Source: an uncultured Verrucomicrobiae bacterium (lineage in GTDB: Bacteria > Verrucomicrobiota > Verrucomicrobiia > Limisphaerales > J093). Taken from it: 64,000 nt of DNA. The position numbers and the translations under genes are program-made. Where the stretch lies: the NCBI GenBank assembly GCA_937946835.1, contig CALFAV010000003.1:45718-109717 (forward strand), read 5' to 3'. Positions 9,243-17,874 of this stretch are shown here, piece by piece (within the stretch, counting starts at the first letter, position 1; each line of letters begins with the position of its first letter). The notes below the pieces were generated by a model. The model did no database searches and was not told where the DNA came from. It worked only from the letters and a program-made list of their open reading frames with translations.

Positions 9243-10001
9243 TCACTCCCCCCCACACGCGCGGACAAAGTCGCGGAACAACGCCCGGAAGCGCGGCTGG
9301 CGCGGCGCGAGCCGCTCGGGATGAAACTGCACGGACACCAGCCAGGGCAACGCTCCGGCGTGCGCCGGCGCCAGTTCCAGCGCCTCGATCACCCCGTCCG
9401 TGCTCCGGGCCGTGACCGCGAACAATTCCGCCACCTGGTCCACGGCCTGATGGTGGGTGCTGTTGACGCCGACCCGCGTGGCCCGCAGCAGGCGCGCGAG
9501 CCGCGAGCCGGGTTCCACCTGAATCTCATGCACCGGCTCGTCTTTGCGGTCGAGGCGGCGGTGCCGCAGGCCGTTGGGACGCTGGGTGGGCAGGTCCACG
9601 ATCAGCGTGCCGCCGAAGGCGACGTTGAGCAGTTGCTGCCCCCGGCAGATGGCCAGAAGCGGTTTCCGCTGGCGGAACACCTCGCGCAGACAGAGCAGCT
9701 CGAAGGCGTCCCGCTCCGGCTCCACGTGCCTGACCGTGGCGCGCAGGCGGGCGGGCAGGTCCGGCGCATACAACTCCGGCTGCAGGTCTTCGCCCCCGGT
9801 GAGCAGCACGCCGTCGCAGCGCGCCACCGCCTCCGCGACGTACCCGGACTCCGGCAGGCACGCCGCCACCACCGGCAGACCGCCGGCGGCGCGGACCGCG
9901 GCGAGGTAGGGCTGGGACAAGTTGATGGAGGCGTCGGCGAACTCCGTCCCGCGCGCCTGGGTCGCGGGCGTGACCAGGATCAGGGGCCGGACTTTCCTCA
10001 T
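9243..10001 (-). CDS. Class-I glutamine amidotransferase-like hydrolase, peptidase C26 / PuuD family
   Basis: 252-aa cytoplasmic hydrolase of the gamma-glutamyl-gamma-aminobutyrate hydrolase family. ATG 10001 (MRKVRPLILVTP) fits family length; the track start at 10061 adds 20 unlikely residues. The catalytic triad is complete: nucleophile C119 in LLAICRGQQ, and H227/E229 in VSVQFHPE. LLTGGEDLQPELY is the family's N-terminal signature and NSTHHQAV is also conserved. The enzyme probably cleaves gamma-glutamyl amides, but the substrate is unknown because no polyamine genes are nearby. It lies upstream of the beta-helix gene on the same strand and diverges from the family 2 glycosidase across ~100 bp. 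Confidence 0.9.
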   Translation of the reverse strand: MRKVRPLILVTPATQARGTEFADASINLSQPYLAAVRAAGGLPVVAACLPESGYVAEAVARCDGVLLTGGEDLQPELYAPDLPARLRATVRHVEPERDAFELLCLREVFRQRKPLLAICRGQQLLNVAFGGTLIVDLPTQRPNGLRHRRLDRKDEPVHEIQVEPGSRLARLLRATRVGVNSTHHQAVDQVAELFAVTARSTDGVIEALELAPAHAGALPWLVSVQFHPERLAPRQPRFRALFRDFVRACGGE

Positions 10002-10102
10002 GGGCGCCACCACCGCGCAGTCTGGAGGATTTTCCACGCGGTGCAAACTCGGGATGGCCACTTGGGCTTGAATCCGGCCCCGGCTCCGGTTGACATCGGG
10101 GC

Positions 10103-12916
10103 ATGAACACTGCGTGCCGCGCCGCTTTCTACCTCGGGTTCCGTGTCGTGGTCCTGGGCGGGGCCCTCCTGGGCCGGGCTGCCGCCGCGGCCGACTCGAT
10201 CCCCCTGCCGGAGCATCCCCGCCCCGACTTCGAGCGCGCCGCCTGGATGAATCTAAACGGCACCTGGGAGTTTCGCTTCGACCCGGACAACGCCGGCGAG
10301 CGGGAAAACTGGGCCGGGGCGGCGGACGCGCCGTTCCCCGAGCGCATCCTCGTGCCGTTCCCTTGGGGCTCGCCGCTCTCGGGCGTGTCGAACCGGGCCG
10401 ACCTGGCCTGGTATCGCCGGGCGATCACCGTGCCCGAGGCGTGGCGCGGGCAGCGGGTGTTCCTGGTGGTGGGCGCGTGTGACTGGCTGACGCGGGGCTG
10501 GCTGGACGGCCAGGCGCTCGGGGAGCATCGTGGCGGCTACACGCCGTTCGAGTTCGAGTTGACCCCGCACGTGAAGTGGGGCACCGAGCAGCGGCTGGTC
10601 CTGCGCGTGGACGACTCGAAGCACCCCTTCAAGCTCGAGGGCAAACAGGGTTACGGCGAGGCCAAGGGCCTCTGGCAAACCGTGTATCTGGAGGCCCGCC
10701 CGGTCACGCACCTGACCGCCGTGCGGTTCACCCCCGAGGTGGACCGTGGCCGGGTGCAGGTGGCCGCCACGTTCAGCGACGCGGCTCCGGCCGGTGCCGA
10801 ACTGCGTCTGCGTTTCAAGACCGGCGACGTGCCCGAGGTCCGGCAGGCGGTTGCCGCCGGCTCGCGCGAAGCCGTGTTCGCGGTATCCCTGCCGCAACCC
10901 CGGCGGTGGTCGCTGGAAGACCCGTTCCTGTACGAGGTCGAGGCGGTGTTGGCCGCCAGCGGCGCGGAGGACCGCGTGGGCACGTACTTCGGCTTCCGCT
11001 CGATCAGCGTGGTGGACCTGCCGGGCACGGACTTCCCGTACGTCGCCCTCAACGGCCGGCCGGTGTACCTCCAGATGACCCTGGACCAGTCCTACCACCC
11101 GGAGGGCTTCTACACGTTTCCGAGCGACGCCTTCATGCGCGACGAAATCCTGCGCTCGCGCCGGCTGGGGCTGAACGCGAATCGCTTTCACGTGAAGATT
11201 GACGTGCCCCGCAAGCTGTACTGGGCCGACCGCCTGGGCCTGCTGGTCATGGCCGACGTGCCGAACAGTTGGGGCGAGCCGGACGCCGAGATGCGCCGCG
11301 AGATCGAGCACGCCCTGCGCGGCATGATCGCCCGCGACTTCAACCACCCGTCCATCTTCGCCTGGGTGCCGTTCAACGAGACCTGGGGTCTGTTCACCCG
11401 GCAGGGCGACCGGCGCGTGTACCTGCCCGAGACCCAGGCGTGGGTCGCCTCGATCTACCGGCTGGCCAAGCAACTGGACCCCACCCGGCTGGTCGAGGAC
11501 AACTCGCCCTGCAACCACGACCACGTCGAGACGGACCTCAACTCCTGGCACGCCTACCTGCCCGGCTGGGCCTGGCGCGAGCACCTGGACCAGGTCACGC
11601 GCGACACCTTTCCCGGCTCGACGTGGAACTTCATCGGCGGCCGCAAGCAGGCCCGCCAGCCGTTGCTCAACAGCGAGTGCGGCAACGTCTGGGGCTACGA
11701 GGGCAGTACCGGCGACGTGGACTGGTCCTGGGACTACCACATCATGATGAACGAATTCCGCCGCCACCCGAAGATCTGCGGCTGGCTCTACACCGAGCAC
11801 CACGACGTCATCAACGAGTGGAACGGCTACTACCGCTACGATCGCTCCGACAAATTCACCGGCCTCGAGGAGCTTTACCCCGGCATGAGCCTGCGCGACC
11901 TGCACGCGCCGTTTTACCTCTCCACCGGCAGCGACCTGTGCCGCGACGCCAAACCGGGCGAGACCGTGCGTGTGCCGCTGTTCGCCTCGTTCATGACCGA
12001 CACCGCCCCGGCGGCGAAACTGGTGATCCGCTCCGAACTGGTCGCCTGGGATACCCTGGGCCGCCAGCGCCAGTACAACCGCGGCGGCGCCGAGATGCCG
12101 TTCCATCCCTGGCTGAACACCGAACTGCCCCCGCTCAAGGTGCCGATGCCGCCGGTGCCCGGCGTGGCCGTGCTCCGGCTCGCGCTCGAGACGCCCGACG
12201 GCCGGGTGCTGCACCGCAACTTCACCACCTTCCGCGTGAGCGACGGCCCGGCGCCGCGCGACGAGACGATCAAGACCGACGCCGGCAGCGTGCGCGTGGT
12301 CCGCTTCGCCCCCGCCAGCTTCCGCGACGCCCGATGGTCGCTCAAGCAGTGGACCGTGCTCGACGGCCTCAAGGTCAACGGCGCCGGCCACGGCTACTTC
12401 GAGTACCGCGTACCCTGGCCGGCCGGGCTGGACCCGGCCCGGGTGGCCGGAGCCACGTTCCTCCTGGAGGCCTCGGCCAAGGAACTCTTCGCCAAGGACC
12501 GCGAAGGCTCGACCTTCAAGGACGTGGATTACATGCGCGGCGAGGGCGCCGCCCACCGCAGCCAGAACCCGAACTCCTATCCGATGACCGACACCGAGCC
12601 GTTCCCCAGCGCGGTGCGCATCCGGGTCAACGGCGTGGCCGCGGGGGTGTTCGACCTGCCCGACGACCCCGCCGACCACCGCGGCATCCTGTCCTGGCAC
12701 GCCCAGCTTCGGGACAAGCGGCTGCGCGAGGCCGGCTCCTACGGTTACCTGGTCAGTGCCACGGTGCCGCCGGCCGCGCTGGCCGCGGCGGCGCAGGCGA
12801 GGGAGTGGGTCATCCGGCTGGAAGTGGACGAGGCCCTGCCCGGCGGCCTGGCCATTTACGGCGAGCGCTTCGGGCGTTACCCGGTCGAACCGACGCTGAT
12901 TTTCAACCTGAAGTAA
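10103..12916 (+). CDS. Secreted glycoside hydrolase family 2 protein
   Basis: 937-aa enzyme of the beta-galactosidase/beta-glucuronidase superfamily. A signal peptide (ending near RAAAADS) precedes the N-terminal jelly-roll sugar-binding domain (MNLNGTWEFRFDP; GEAKGLWQTVYLEARP), an Ig-like domain, and the catalytic TIM barrel. The acid/base is E426 in WVPFNETWG, matching the family NE motif, and the likely nucleophile is E525 in LLNSECGNVWG. A C-terminal region of ~280 aa follows the barrel. The chain is within the usual range for GH2 proteins. Sugar specificity (galactose, glucuronate, mannose) cannot be read from the sequence. It is transcribed divergently from the C26 hydrolase and stands alone. 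Confidence 0.93.
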   Translation: MNTACRAAFYLGFRVVVLGGALLGRAAAAADSIPLPEHPRPDFERAAWMNLNGTWEFRFDPDNAGERENWAGAADAPFPERILVPFPWGSPLSGVSNRADLAWYRRAITVPEAWRGQRVFLVVGACDWLTRGWLDGQALGEHRGGYTPFEFELTPHVKWGTEQRLVLRVDDSKHPFKLEGKQGYGEAKGLWQTVYLEARPVTHLTAVRFTPEVDRGRVQVAATFSDAAPAGAELRLRFKTGDVPEVRQAVAAGSREAVFAVSLPQPRRWSLEDPFLYEVEAVLAASGAEDRVGTYFGFRSISVVDLPGTDFPYVALNGRPVYLQMTLDQSYHPEGFYTFPSDAFMRDEILRSRRLGLNANRFHVKIDVPRKLYWADRLGLLVMADVPNSWGEPDAEMRREIEHALRGMIARDFNHPSIFAWVPFNETWGLFTRQGDRRVYLPETQAWVASIYRLAKQLDPTRLVEDNSPCNHDHVETDLNSWHAYLPGWAWREHLDQVTRDTFPGSTWNFIGGRKQARQPLLNSECGNVWGYEGSTGDVDWSWDYHIMMNEFRRHPKICGWLYTEHHDVINEWNGYYRYDRSDKFTGLEELYPGMSLRDLHAPFYLSTGSDLCRDAKPGETVRVPLFASFMTDTAPAAKLVIRSELVAWDTLGRQRQYNRGGAEMPFHPWLNTELPPLKVPMPPVPGVAVLRLALETPDGRVLHRNFTTFRVSDGPAPRDETIKTDAGSVRVVRFAPASFRDARWSLKQWTVLDGLKVNGAGHGYFEYRVPWPAGLDPARVAGATFLLEASAKELFAKDREGSTFKDVDYMRGEGAAHRSQNPNSYPMTDTEPFPSAVRIRVNGVAAGVFDLPDDPADHRGILSWHAQLRDKRLREAGSYGYLVSATVPPAALAAAAQAREWVIRLEVDEALPGGLAIYGERFGRYPVEPTLIFNLK

Positions 12917-12960
12917 ACGCCCCGCGGAGCCGCCCCGGCTCGGGTCCGGGCCGTCCGGCG

Positions 12961-13974
12961 TCACGGTTCCCGCGCCTCGAGGATGGCCAGGCTCTTGAGC
13001 AGGTCCAGCGCGCGGGCCAACACGGGATCGGTCACACGTGGCCCTTCGGCAGGTTCGGGTCGGCGCGAGCGCGCGGCCGCACTCCCCGGGCCTTCGCGGT
13101 GCATGCGCACCAGGTCCGCCTCGGTGAGCCGCGCCACCCGCGCGCCCGGGCCGGCGCTCGCGGGCTGGTAAAAGGGGTCTTCGATGAAGCGGCGTTCGTC
13201 CGCGTCCGCGATTTCGACGCGGATGTCCGGGGCGAGTCCCGAAAAGCTCAGCGGGCGTGCGCCGGGGCCGACCCTGACCGCCGCCACGGCCAGGCGCAGG
13301 TGCTGACCGGTGCTGAGCGGGAACTCGCGATAGACGGCCGCCTCGCCCGCCGTGGGCCGGCCCAACAGCAGGGCCAGGCGCAATTCATGCAGCGCAGCCG
13401 CCAGGGCCTCGGCGGCGCCGCGCGTTTCGCGGTTCACCAGCACCGCCAGCCGCCAGGGCAGCGCGTTGGTCTTGGCCGTGGCGGTGTGCCGTGTGGTCCC
13501 CCATTCGATCAGCGGCCGGGGCTCGGCCACAAACAGGTCGGCGACCGCCGCGGCGGCCTCGAGGTCCTCACCGCCGGCGAAGCGCAGGTCCAGGACCACG
13601 CCCTGGAGCTCTGCCGACGCGCGCCAGCTTTCCAGCGTGGTCCGGACGGCCTCCGCCAGGCCGGCCGCCACCCGGCCCACGCGCAGGCAGGCCAGGCTGT
13701 TTTCAAACACATTGGTGCGCGCCAGCAGGGGCGGCGGCGGCTCCGTCGGGGCGGTTTCCGGGGGAAGGTTGGTAACCAGGAACACCCGCGGTTGGAGCCG
13801 GTCCAGCAGGCCGTGAACCGCTGCGGCGTTGAGTTCGGCCTCGGTCGCGCCGACCAGGTGGGCGCGGAGCAGACCCAGGACCTCCTCCAGGGGGGGCGCA
13901 TCGGCGGGGCGGGCGGGCGCGAGCAGCAGGCCGCCGCCCAGGCCCAGCAACAACACACACAGGGCGCGTGTCAT
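12961..13974 (-). CDS. S41 (C-terminal processing) protease-like protein lacking catalytic Ser and Lys
   Basis: 337-aa exported protein; ATG 13974 gives a good signal peptide (MTRALCVLLLGLGGGLLLAP), whereas the track start at 14223 runs into the nusB upstream region. Residues ~120-260 align with the S41/CtpA peptidase core: LQGVVLDLRFAGGEDL matches the usual GLILDLRNNPGG strand, and LAVLVNRETRGAAEALAAAL matches the VLVNxGSASASE helix. In that helix the catalytic Ser is replaced by Gly (G187), and in the following LLGRPTAGEAAV (normally GKxTFGKG) the Lys position is Glu. No PDZ domain is recognisable. The protein is therefore predicted to be a non-catalytic S41 homologue, perhaps a binding or regulatory protein. 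It diverges from nusB. Confidence 0.75.
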   Translation of the reverse strand: MTRALCVLLLGLGGGLLLAPARPADAPPLEEVLGLLRAHLVGATEAELNAAAVHGLLDRLQPRVFLVTNLPPETAPTEPPPPLLARTNVFENSLACLRVGRVAAGLAEAVRTTLESWRASAELQGVVLDLRFAGGEDLEAAAAVADLFVAEPRPLIEWGTTRHTATAKTNALPWRLAVLVNRETRGAAEALAAALHELRLALLLGRPTAGEAAVYREFPLSTGQHLRLAVAAVRVGPGARPLSFSGLAPDIRVEIADADERRFIEDPFYQPASAGPGARVARLTEADLVRMHREGPGSAAARSRRPEPAEGPRVTDPVLARALDLLKSLAILEAREP

Positions 13975-14054
13975 GGCCCGGCACGCTACCACGGCTCCGG
14001 GCGCGGACGCGAATTTTCTTTGCCCGGCTGCGCCGGCTTCGCATCTTTTACGGC

Positions 14055-14579
14055 ATGGGGACGCGACGCAAGGCGCGCGAGTGCGCCATGCAATTTCTGT
14101 TTCAGTACGACCTGAACCCGGCCGCGGACCTGGACGAGGCGTTGGAACGGTTCTGGGAGGCGCAGCGGGCACGGGAACAGGAGGCCGCCGCAGCGGGCGC
14201 GGCCAAGCCTGCCGAAGGGGCACTGCCTCCGCCCACGGCCGCGGAATCGGCGGTGCGGCTGTTTGCCGATCCGTTGATCCGCGGCACCCTCGAACACCGG
14301 GACGAGCTGGACGAGCGGATTCGGAAACACGCCAAAAACTGGTCGCTGCACCGCATGGCGGTGGTGGACCGCAACCTGCTCCGGCTGGCCGCCTACGAAA
14401 TGCTCTACCGCGAGGACATCCCGCCGGTGGTCAGTATCAATGAGGCGGTGGACATCGCCAAAAAGTACTCGACCGATGACAGCGGCAAGTTTGTGAACGG
14501 CATCCTCGACAGCCTGCGCAAGGAAATCCTGCGTCCCGCCCGGCACGCCGGTTCCCCCTCCGGTTCTCCCCGCCCGTGA
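14055..14579 (+). CDS. nusB: Transcription antitermination factor NusB
   Basis: 174-aa all-helical RNA-binding protein that works with NusE (S10) in rRNA antitermination. ATG 14055 starts MGTRRKARECAMQFLFQYDL, the canonical NusB N-terminus; the track start at 13968 is too far upstream. The C-terminal half carries the conserved RMAVVDRNLLRLAAYEMLY and INEAVDIAKKYSTDDSGKFVNG. An Ala/Glu/Pro-rich insert of ~30 residues around position 40-70 makes it longer than the usual ~140-150 aa. The stop overlaps the ATG of the PHP gene (TGATG), so the two are probably co-translated, and ftsY follows in the same unit. Confidence 0.97.
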   Translation: MGTRRKARECAMQFLFQYDLNPAADLDEALERFWEAQRAREQEAAAAGAAKPAEGALPPPTAAESAVRLFADPLIRGTLEHRDELDERIRKHAKNWSLHRMAVVDRNLLRLAAYEMLYREDIPPVVSINEAVDIAKKYSTDDSGKFVNGILDSLRKEILRPARHAGSPSGSPRP

Positions 14580-15409
14580 TGTTCGCCGACCTGCACCTCC
14601 ACACGCACTTCTCCGACGGCACCTGGACGCCGGAGGCGCTCGCCGCCGAAGCCCGGCGCCTGGGGCTGGGGGCGCTGGCGCTGACCGACCACGACACCGT
14701 GGAAGGCTGCGCCCGCGCCGCCGCCGCGTGCGCCCAGCACGGGCTGGAGTTCGTGCCCGGCACCGAGTTGACCGCCGAGCACGAGGGCCACGAGGTGCAC
14801 ATCCTGGGGTACTTCCTCGAGACCACGCACCCCGACCTGCTGCGGGAATTGACCCGCTTCCAACAGGCGCGCCAGGAGCGCATCCGCGAAATGGTGGCGC
14901 GCCTGAACCGCCAGGGGGTGGGGCTGCGCCCGGAGGCGGTCTTCGCGCTGGCCAACTGCCGCTCCCCCGGCCGCCCGCACGTGGCCCGGGCCCTGGTGCA
15001 GCACGGCTATTGCGGCTCGTCGGACGAGGCCTTCGAGCGCTTCCTCAAAAAGCATCGGCCGGCCTGGGTACCCAAGTGCAAAATCTCCGCCCGCCGGGCC
15101 ATCGAGCTGATCCACGCCGCCGGCGGCCTGGCGGTGATGGCCCACCCCGGGCTGAACCATCACGACGCGCTCATCCCGATCCTGGTGGAGGGCGGGTTGG
15201 ACGGGATCGAGTGCTGGCACACAAAACACACTCCGGCCCAGACAGCGCGGTACCTCGAACTGGCGCGGCACCACCGGTTGTTGGTAACCGGCGGCTCGGA
15301 TTGCCACGGCACCAGCAAGGGGCAGCCCGTGCTGGGGCAGGTGCGGCTGGCCTGGGAACATTACCTGCGGCTCAAGCAGGCCCCGCGACCGGCCGCCACT
15401 CCCACCTGA
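14579..15409 (+). CDS. PHP-domain phosphoesterase (YciV/TrpH, RNase AM-like)
   Basis: 276-aa metal-dependent phosphoesterase of the polymerase-and-histidinol-phosphatase superfamily. The PHP metal ligands are visible: HLHTHFSDG at residues 5-13, LTDHDTVEG, the Glu in PGTELTAEH, AHPGLNHH, and the C-terminal GSDCHG. The domain order and length match E. coli YciV (RNase AM), which degrades 3',5'-nucleotides and trims rRNA 5' ends; that activity is transferred by family, not shown. GTG 14576 is an alternative start one codon earlier; ATG 14579 is preferred. It overlaps nusB by one base and lies 7 bp before ftsY, which fits a small RNA-metabolism and secretion operon. Confidence 0.9.
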   Translation: MFADLHLHTHFSDGTWTPEALAAEARRLGLGALALTDHDTVEGCARAAAACAQHGLEFVPGTELTAEHEGHEVHILGYFLETTHPDLLRELTRFQQARQERIREMVARLNRQGVGLRPEAVFALANCRSPGRPHVARALVQHGYCGSSDEAFERFLKKHRPAWVPKCKISARRAIELIHAAGGLAVMAHPGLNHHDALIPILVEGGLDGIECWHTKHTPAQTARYLELARHHRLLVTGGSDCHGTSKGQPVLGQVRLAWEHYLRLKQAPRPAATPT

Positions 15410-15416
15410 GTTTCTC

Positions 15417-16346
15417 ATGAGCTTCTTCCAACGCCTCAAGGCCGGTCTGGCCAAAACCCAGCACCGGCTCGTCCACGAAATTCGGCGCATTGTCACCCGC
15501 TCCCCGCGGCTGACCGGGGCCACGCTCGAGGAACTCGAGGCCGCGTTGCTGGGCGCCGACCTGGGGCTGCCGATGACCCGGCGAATCGTGGACGCGGTCA
15601 AAACGGCCTACGAAACCCGGGGCCGCGACGGCCCGGACGTCTTCGCCATCGCGCGCGCGCAAATCGAGCAGGCGCTCACGCCCGCCGAGACCCCGCTGGG
15701 GCGCGCGTCCGCCGGCCTCACGGTGGTGTCCGTGGTTGGGGTCAACGGCACCGGCAAAACCACCACCTGCGCCAAGCTCGCCCACTACGTGCAGGGCCGC
15801 GGCGCCGCGGCGATGCTGGCCGCGTGCGACACCTTCCGCGCCGCGGCCATCGAGCAGCTCCAGCTCTGGGGCCGGCGGCTGGGCGTGCCGGTGATCGCCG
15901 CCGCCTACCAGGCCGACCCCGCCGCCGTGGCCCACGACGCCATTGCCGCTGCGCAGGCGCGGGGGGCGGATTACCTGTTCGTGGACACGGCCGGCCGGTT
16001 GCACACCAAGAGCAACCTCATGAAGGAGCTCCAGAAAATCCACCGGGTCATGGACAAAAAACTGCCCGGGGCGCCGCACGAGGTGTTCCTGGTGCTGGAC
16101 GCCACCACGGGCATGAACGCGCTGGCCCAGGCGCGCGAGTTCCACCGGGCCGTGCCCCTGACCGGTCTGGTGGTCACCAAGCTGGACGGCACCAGCAAGG
16201 GCGGGATGGTCGTGGCGATCCAACAGGAGTTGGGCCTGCCGGTCCGGTTCATCGGCGTGGGCGAGCAGGCCGAGGACCTGCAGCCCTTCGACCCGCGCCA
16301 GTTCGCCGAGGCGCTGTTTGGCACTCCGGAACCGGCCGTGGCCTGA
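15417..16346 (+). CDS. ftsY: Signal recognition particle receptor FtsY
   Basis: 309-aa SRP GTPase that docks ribosome-SRP complexes at the membrane. The short N domain (FFQRLKAGLAKT...) leads into the G domain with the P-loop GVNGTGKTTT, the DTFRAAAIEQL motif, DTAGRLHT and TKLDGTSKGG. The ending VRFIGVGEQAEDLQPF is diagnostic for FtsY as opposed to Ffh. The long acidic A domain of E. coli FtsY is absent, as is common outside the Enterobacteria. It starts 7 bp after the PHP gene. Confidence 0.97.
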   Translation: MSFFQRLKAGLAKTQHRLVHEIRRIVTRSPRLTGATLEELEAALLGADLGLPMTRRIVDAVKTAYETRGRDGPDVFAIARAQIEQALTPAETPLGRASAGLTVVSVVGVNGTGKTTTCAKLAHYVQGRGAAAMLAACDTFRAAAIEQLQLWGRRLGVPVIAAAYQADPAAVAHDAIAAAQARGADYLFVDTAGRLHTKSNLMKELQKIHRVMDKKLPGAPHEVFLVLDATTGMNALAQAREFHRAVPLTGLVVTKLDGTSKGGMVVAIQQELGLPVRFIGVGEQAEDLQPFDPRQFAEALFGTPEPAVA

Positions 16347-16426
16347 ACCGCCCGCGCCCGGCCCCCGGCCCGTGTCGTGCCCGGAACGGAATGGCCTTGT
16401 GCGGGCCGGCAGGTTAGACTTCGGTC

Positions 16427-17815
16427 ATGCCAGAAAAGCAGCTTTCGGAGATCCCCCGCGCCCTGCGTGAGCAGTACGAGAAGGGCCGGCTGGCCTACGA
16501 GCGGAACAACCTCGACTACGCCATCACCCTCCTGACCCGGCTGCTGGAATTGGAGCCGGGGTTTTACGCCGCCCGGGAGGCGCTGCGCGCCGCCCAGTTC
16601 AAGCGCGGCAAGGCCGGGGGGTTGTTCCGCAAGGTCCTGGGCGCCGCGCCCAAGCTGGTCCAGGCCCGGCTGGCCCTGCGCAAAAACCCGCTCGAGGCGT
16701 TGCCGCTGCTGGAGGATGTCCTGAACTCCGACCCGCAAAACCTCGAGGCTCACAAGCTGCTGGCGGAGGCCGCCCTGGCCGCCGATCTGCCCCGCACCGC
16801 CCAGCTTTCCCTGGAAATCGCCTACAAGCAGGCCCCGCACGACCGCCACGTGGCCCTGCCCCTGGCGCGCCTGTTGGCCGCCGCCGGCCAGGGCGCCAAG
16901 GCCGAGGCCATCGTCACCGCCCTGGCTGCCGCACATCCGCAGGACCCGGAGATCGCCCAGGCCGTCAAGGACGTGGCCGCCAACCGCACCCTGGTCGAAG
17001 GCGGCTACGCCGCGCTCGAGGACGGCCAGGGCTCTTATCGGGACATCCTCAGGGACGAGAAAGAGGCCGTGGCCCTCGAGCAGGAAAAACGCGATCACAA
17101 GGACGCCTCCGCGGCGGCGCAACTCCTGGCCGAATACCGGGCCCGCCTGGAAAAAGAGCCGGGCAACCTGCGGCTGGTGCGCGCCCTGGCCGAGTTGTAC
17201 GCGGAGCAAAACCGCTTCGACGAAGCCCTTGAATGCTACGCCCGGCTGCAGGCCGCCGAGACCGGCGATCCCACCCTCGAGCGGGCCATCGCCCAGGTGC
17301 GTGAGCGCCGGCTCGACTTTTTGATCGCCCAACTCGACCCGGCCGTGCCCGAGCAGGCCGCCCGCCGCGAGGCGTTGCTGCGCGAAAAACGGGAGTTCCA
17401 ACTCGCCGCCGCCCGGGCCCGGGTGGAGAAGTACCCGCACGACCTGCAGCTCCGCTACGAGCTGGGCGTGCTCTACTTCGAGCTGGGCCGACTGACCGAG
17501 GCCATCCAGGAATTCCAGAAGGCCCAGAACAACCCCCACATCCGCATCCAGGCGCTGTACCACCTGGGCCAGTGCTTTGCCCAACGCCGCATGTACGACC
17601 TGGCCGCCCGCACCTTCGAGAACGCCATTCGCGAAAAACCCCTCCTCGACGAGGAAAAAAAGACCCTGATCTACGCCCTGGGCTGCGCGCTGGAAGCGAT
17701 GGGCAAAAAGGCCGAGGCCATCGCGCAGTTCAAACTCATCTACGAGGCCGACATCGGCTTCAAGGACGTGGCCGCGCGCGTGGACGCTTACTACAACTCC
17801 GCGCCGTCACCCTAA
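16427..17815 (+). CDS. TPR-repeat protein
   Basis: 462-aa soluble protein with tetratricopeptide repeats in both halves: an N-terminal set (EKGRLAYERNNLDYAITLLTRLLELEPG and following) and a C-terminal set (LRYELGVLYFELGRLTEAIQEFQKA and following). Between them lies a charged, possibly coiled-coil stretch rich in Glu/Lys. No signal peptide is seen. It follows ftsY by 80 bp on the same strand. TPR proteins mediate protein-protein contacts; the partner cannot be deduced. Confidence 0.85.
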   Translation: MPEKQLSEIPRALREQYEKGRLAYERNNLDYAITLLTRLLELEPGFYAAREALRAAQFKRGKAGGLFRKVLGAAPKLVQARLALRKNPLEALPLLEDVLNSDPQNLEAHKLLAEAALAADLPRTAQLSLEIAYKQAPHDRHVALPLARLLAAAGQGAKAEAIVTALAAAHPQDPEIAQAVKDVAANRTLVEGGYAALEDGQGSYRDILRDEKEAVALEQEKRDHKDASAAAQLLAEYRARLEKEPGNLRLVRALAELYAEQNRFDEALECYARLQAAETGDPTLERAIAQVRERRLDFLIAQLDPAVPEQAARREALLREKREFQLAAARARVEKYPHDLQLRYELGVLYFELGRLTEAIQEFQKAQNNPHIRIQALYHLGQCFAQRRMYDLAARTFENAIREKPLLDEEKKTLIYALGCALEAMGKKAEAIAQFKLIYEADIGFKDVAARVDAYYNSAPSP

Positions 17816-17874
17816 AACCACTGGCCGGCGGCCAAACCGGGCGCGGCCCCGCCCCGACCAAAGCTCCGACCCGG

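Noticed and set aside
10253-12964. 903-aa minus-strand ORF opposite the GH2 gene
   Set aside because: Antisense shadow; the plus strand carries a full glycoside hydrolase with catalytic residues.
11269-14115. 948-aa plus-strand ORF spanning GH2 and the S41-like gene
   Set aside because: Out-of-frame shadow of two real genes on different strands.
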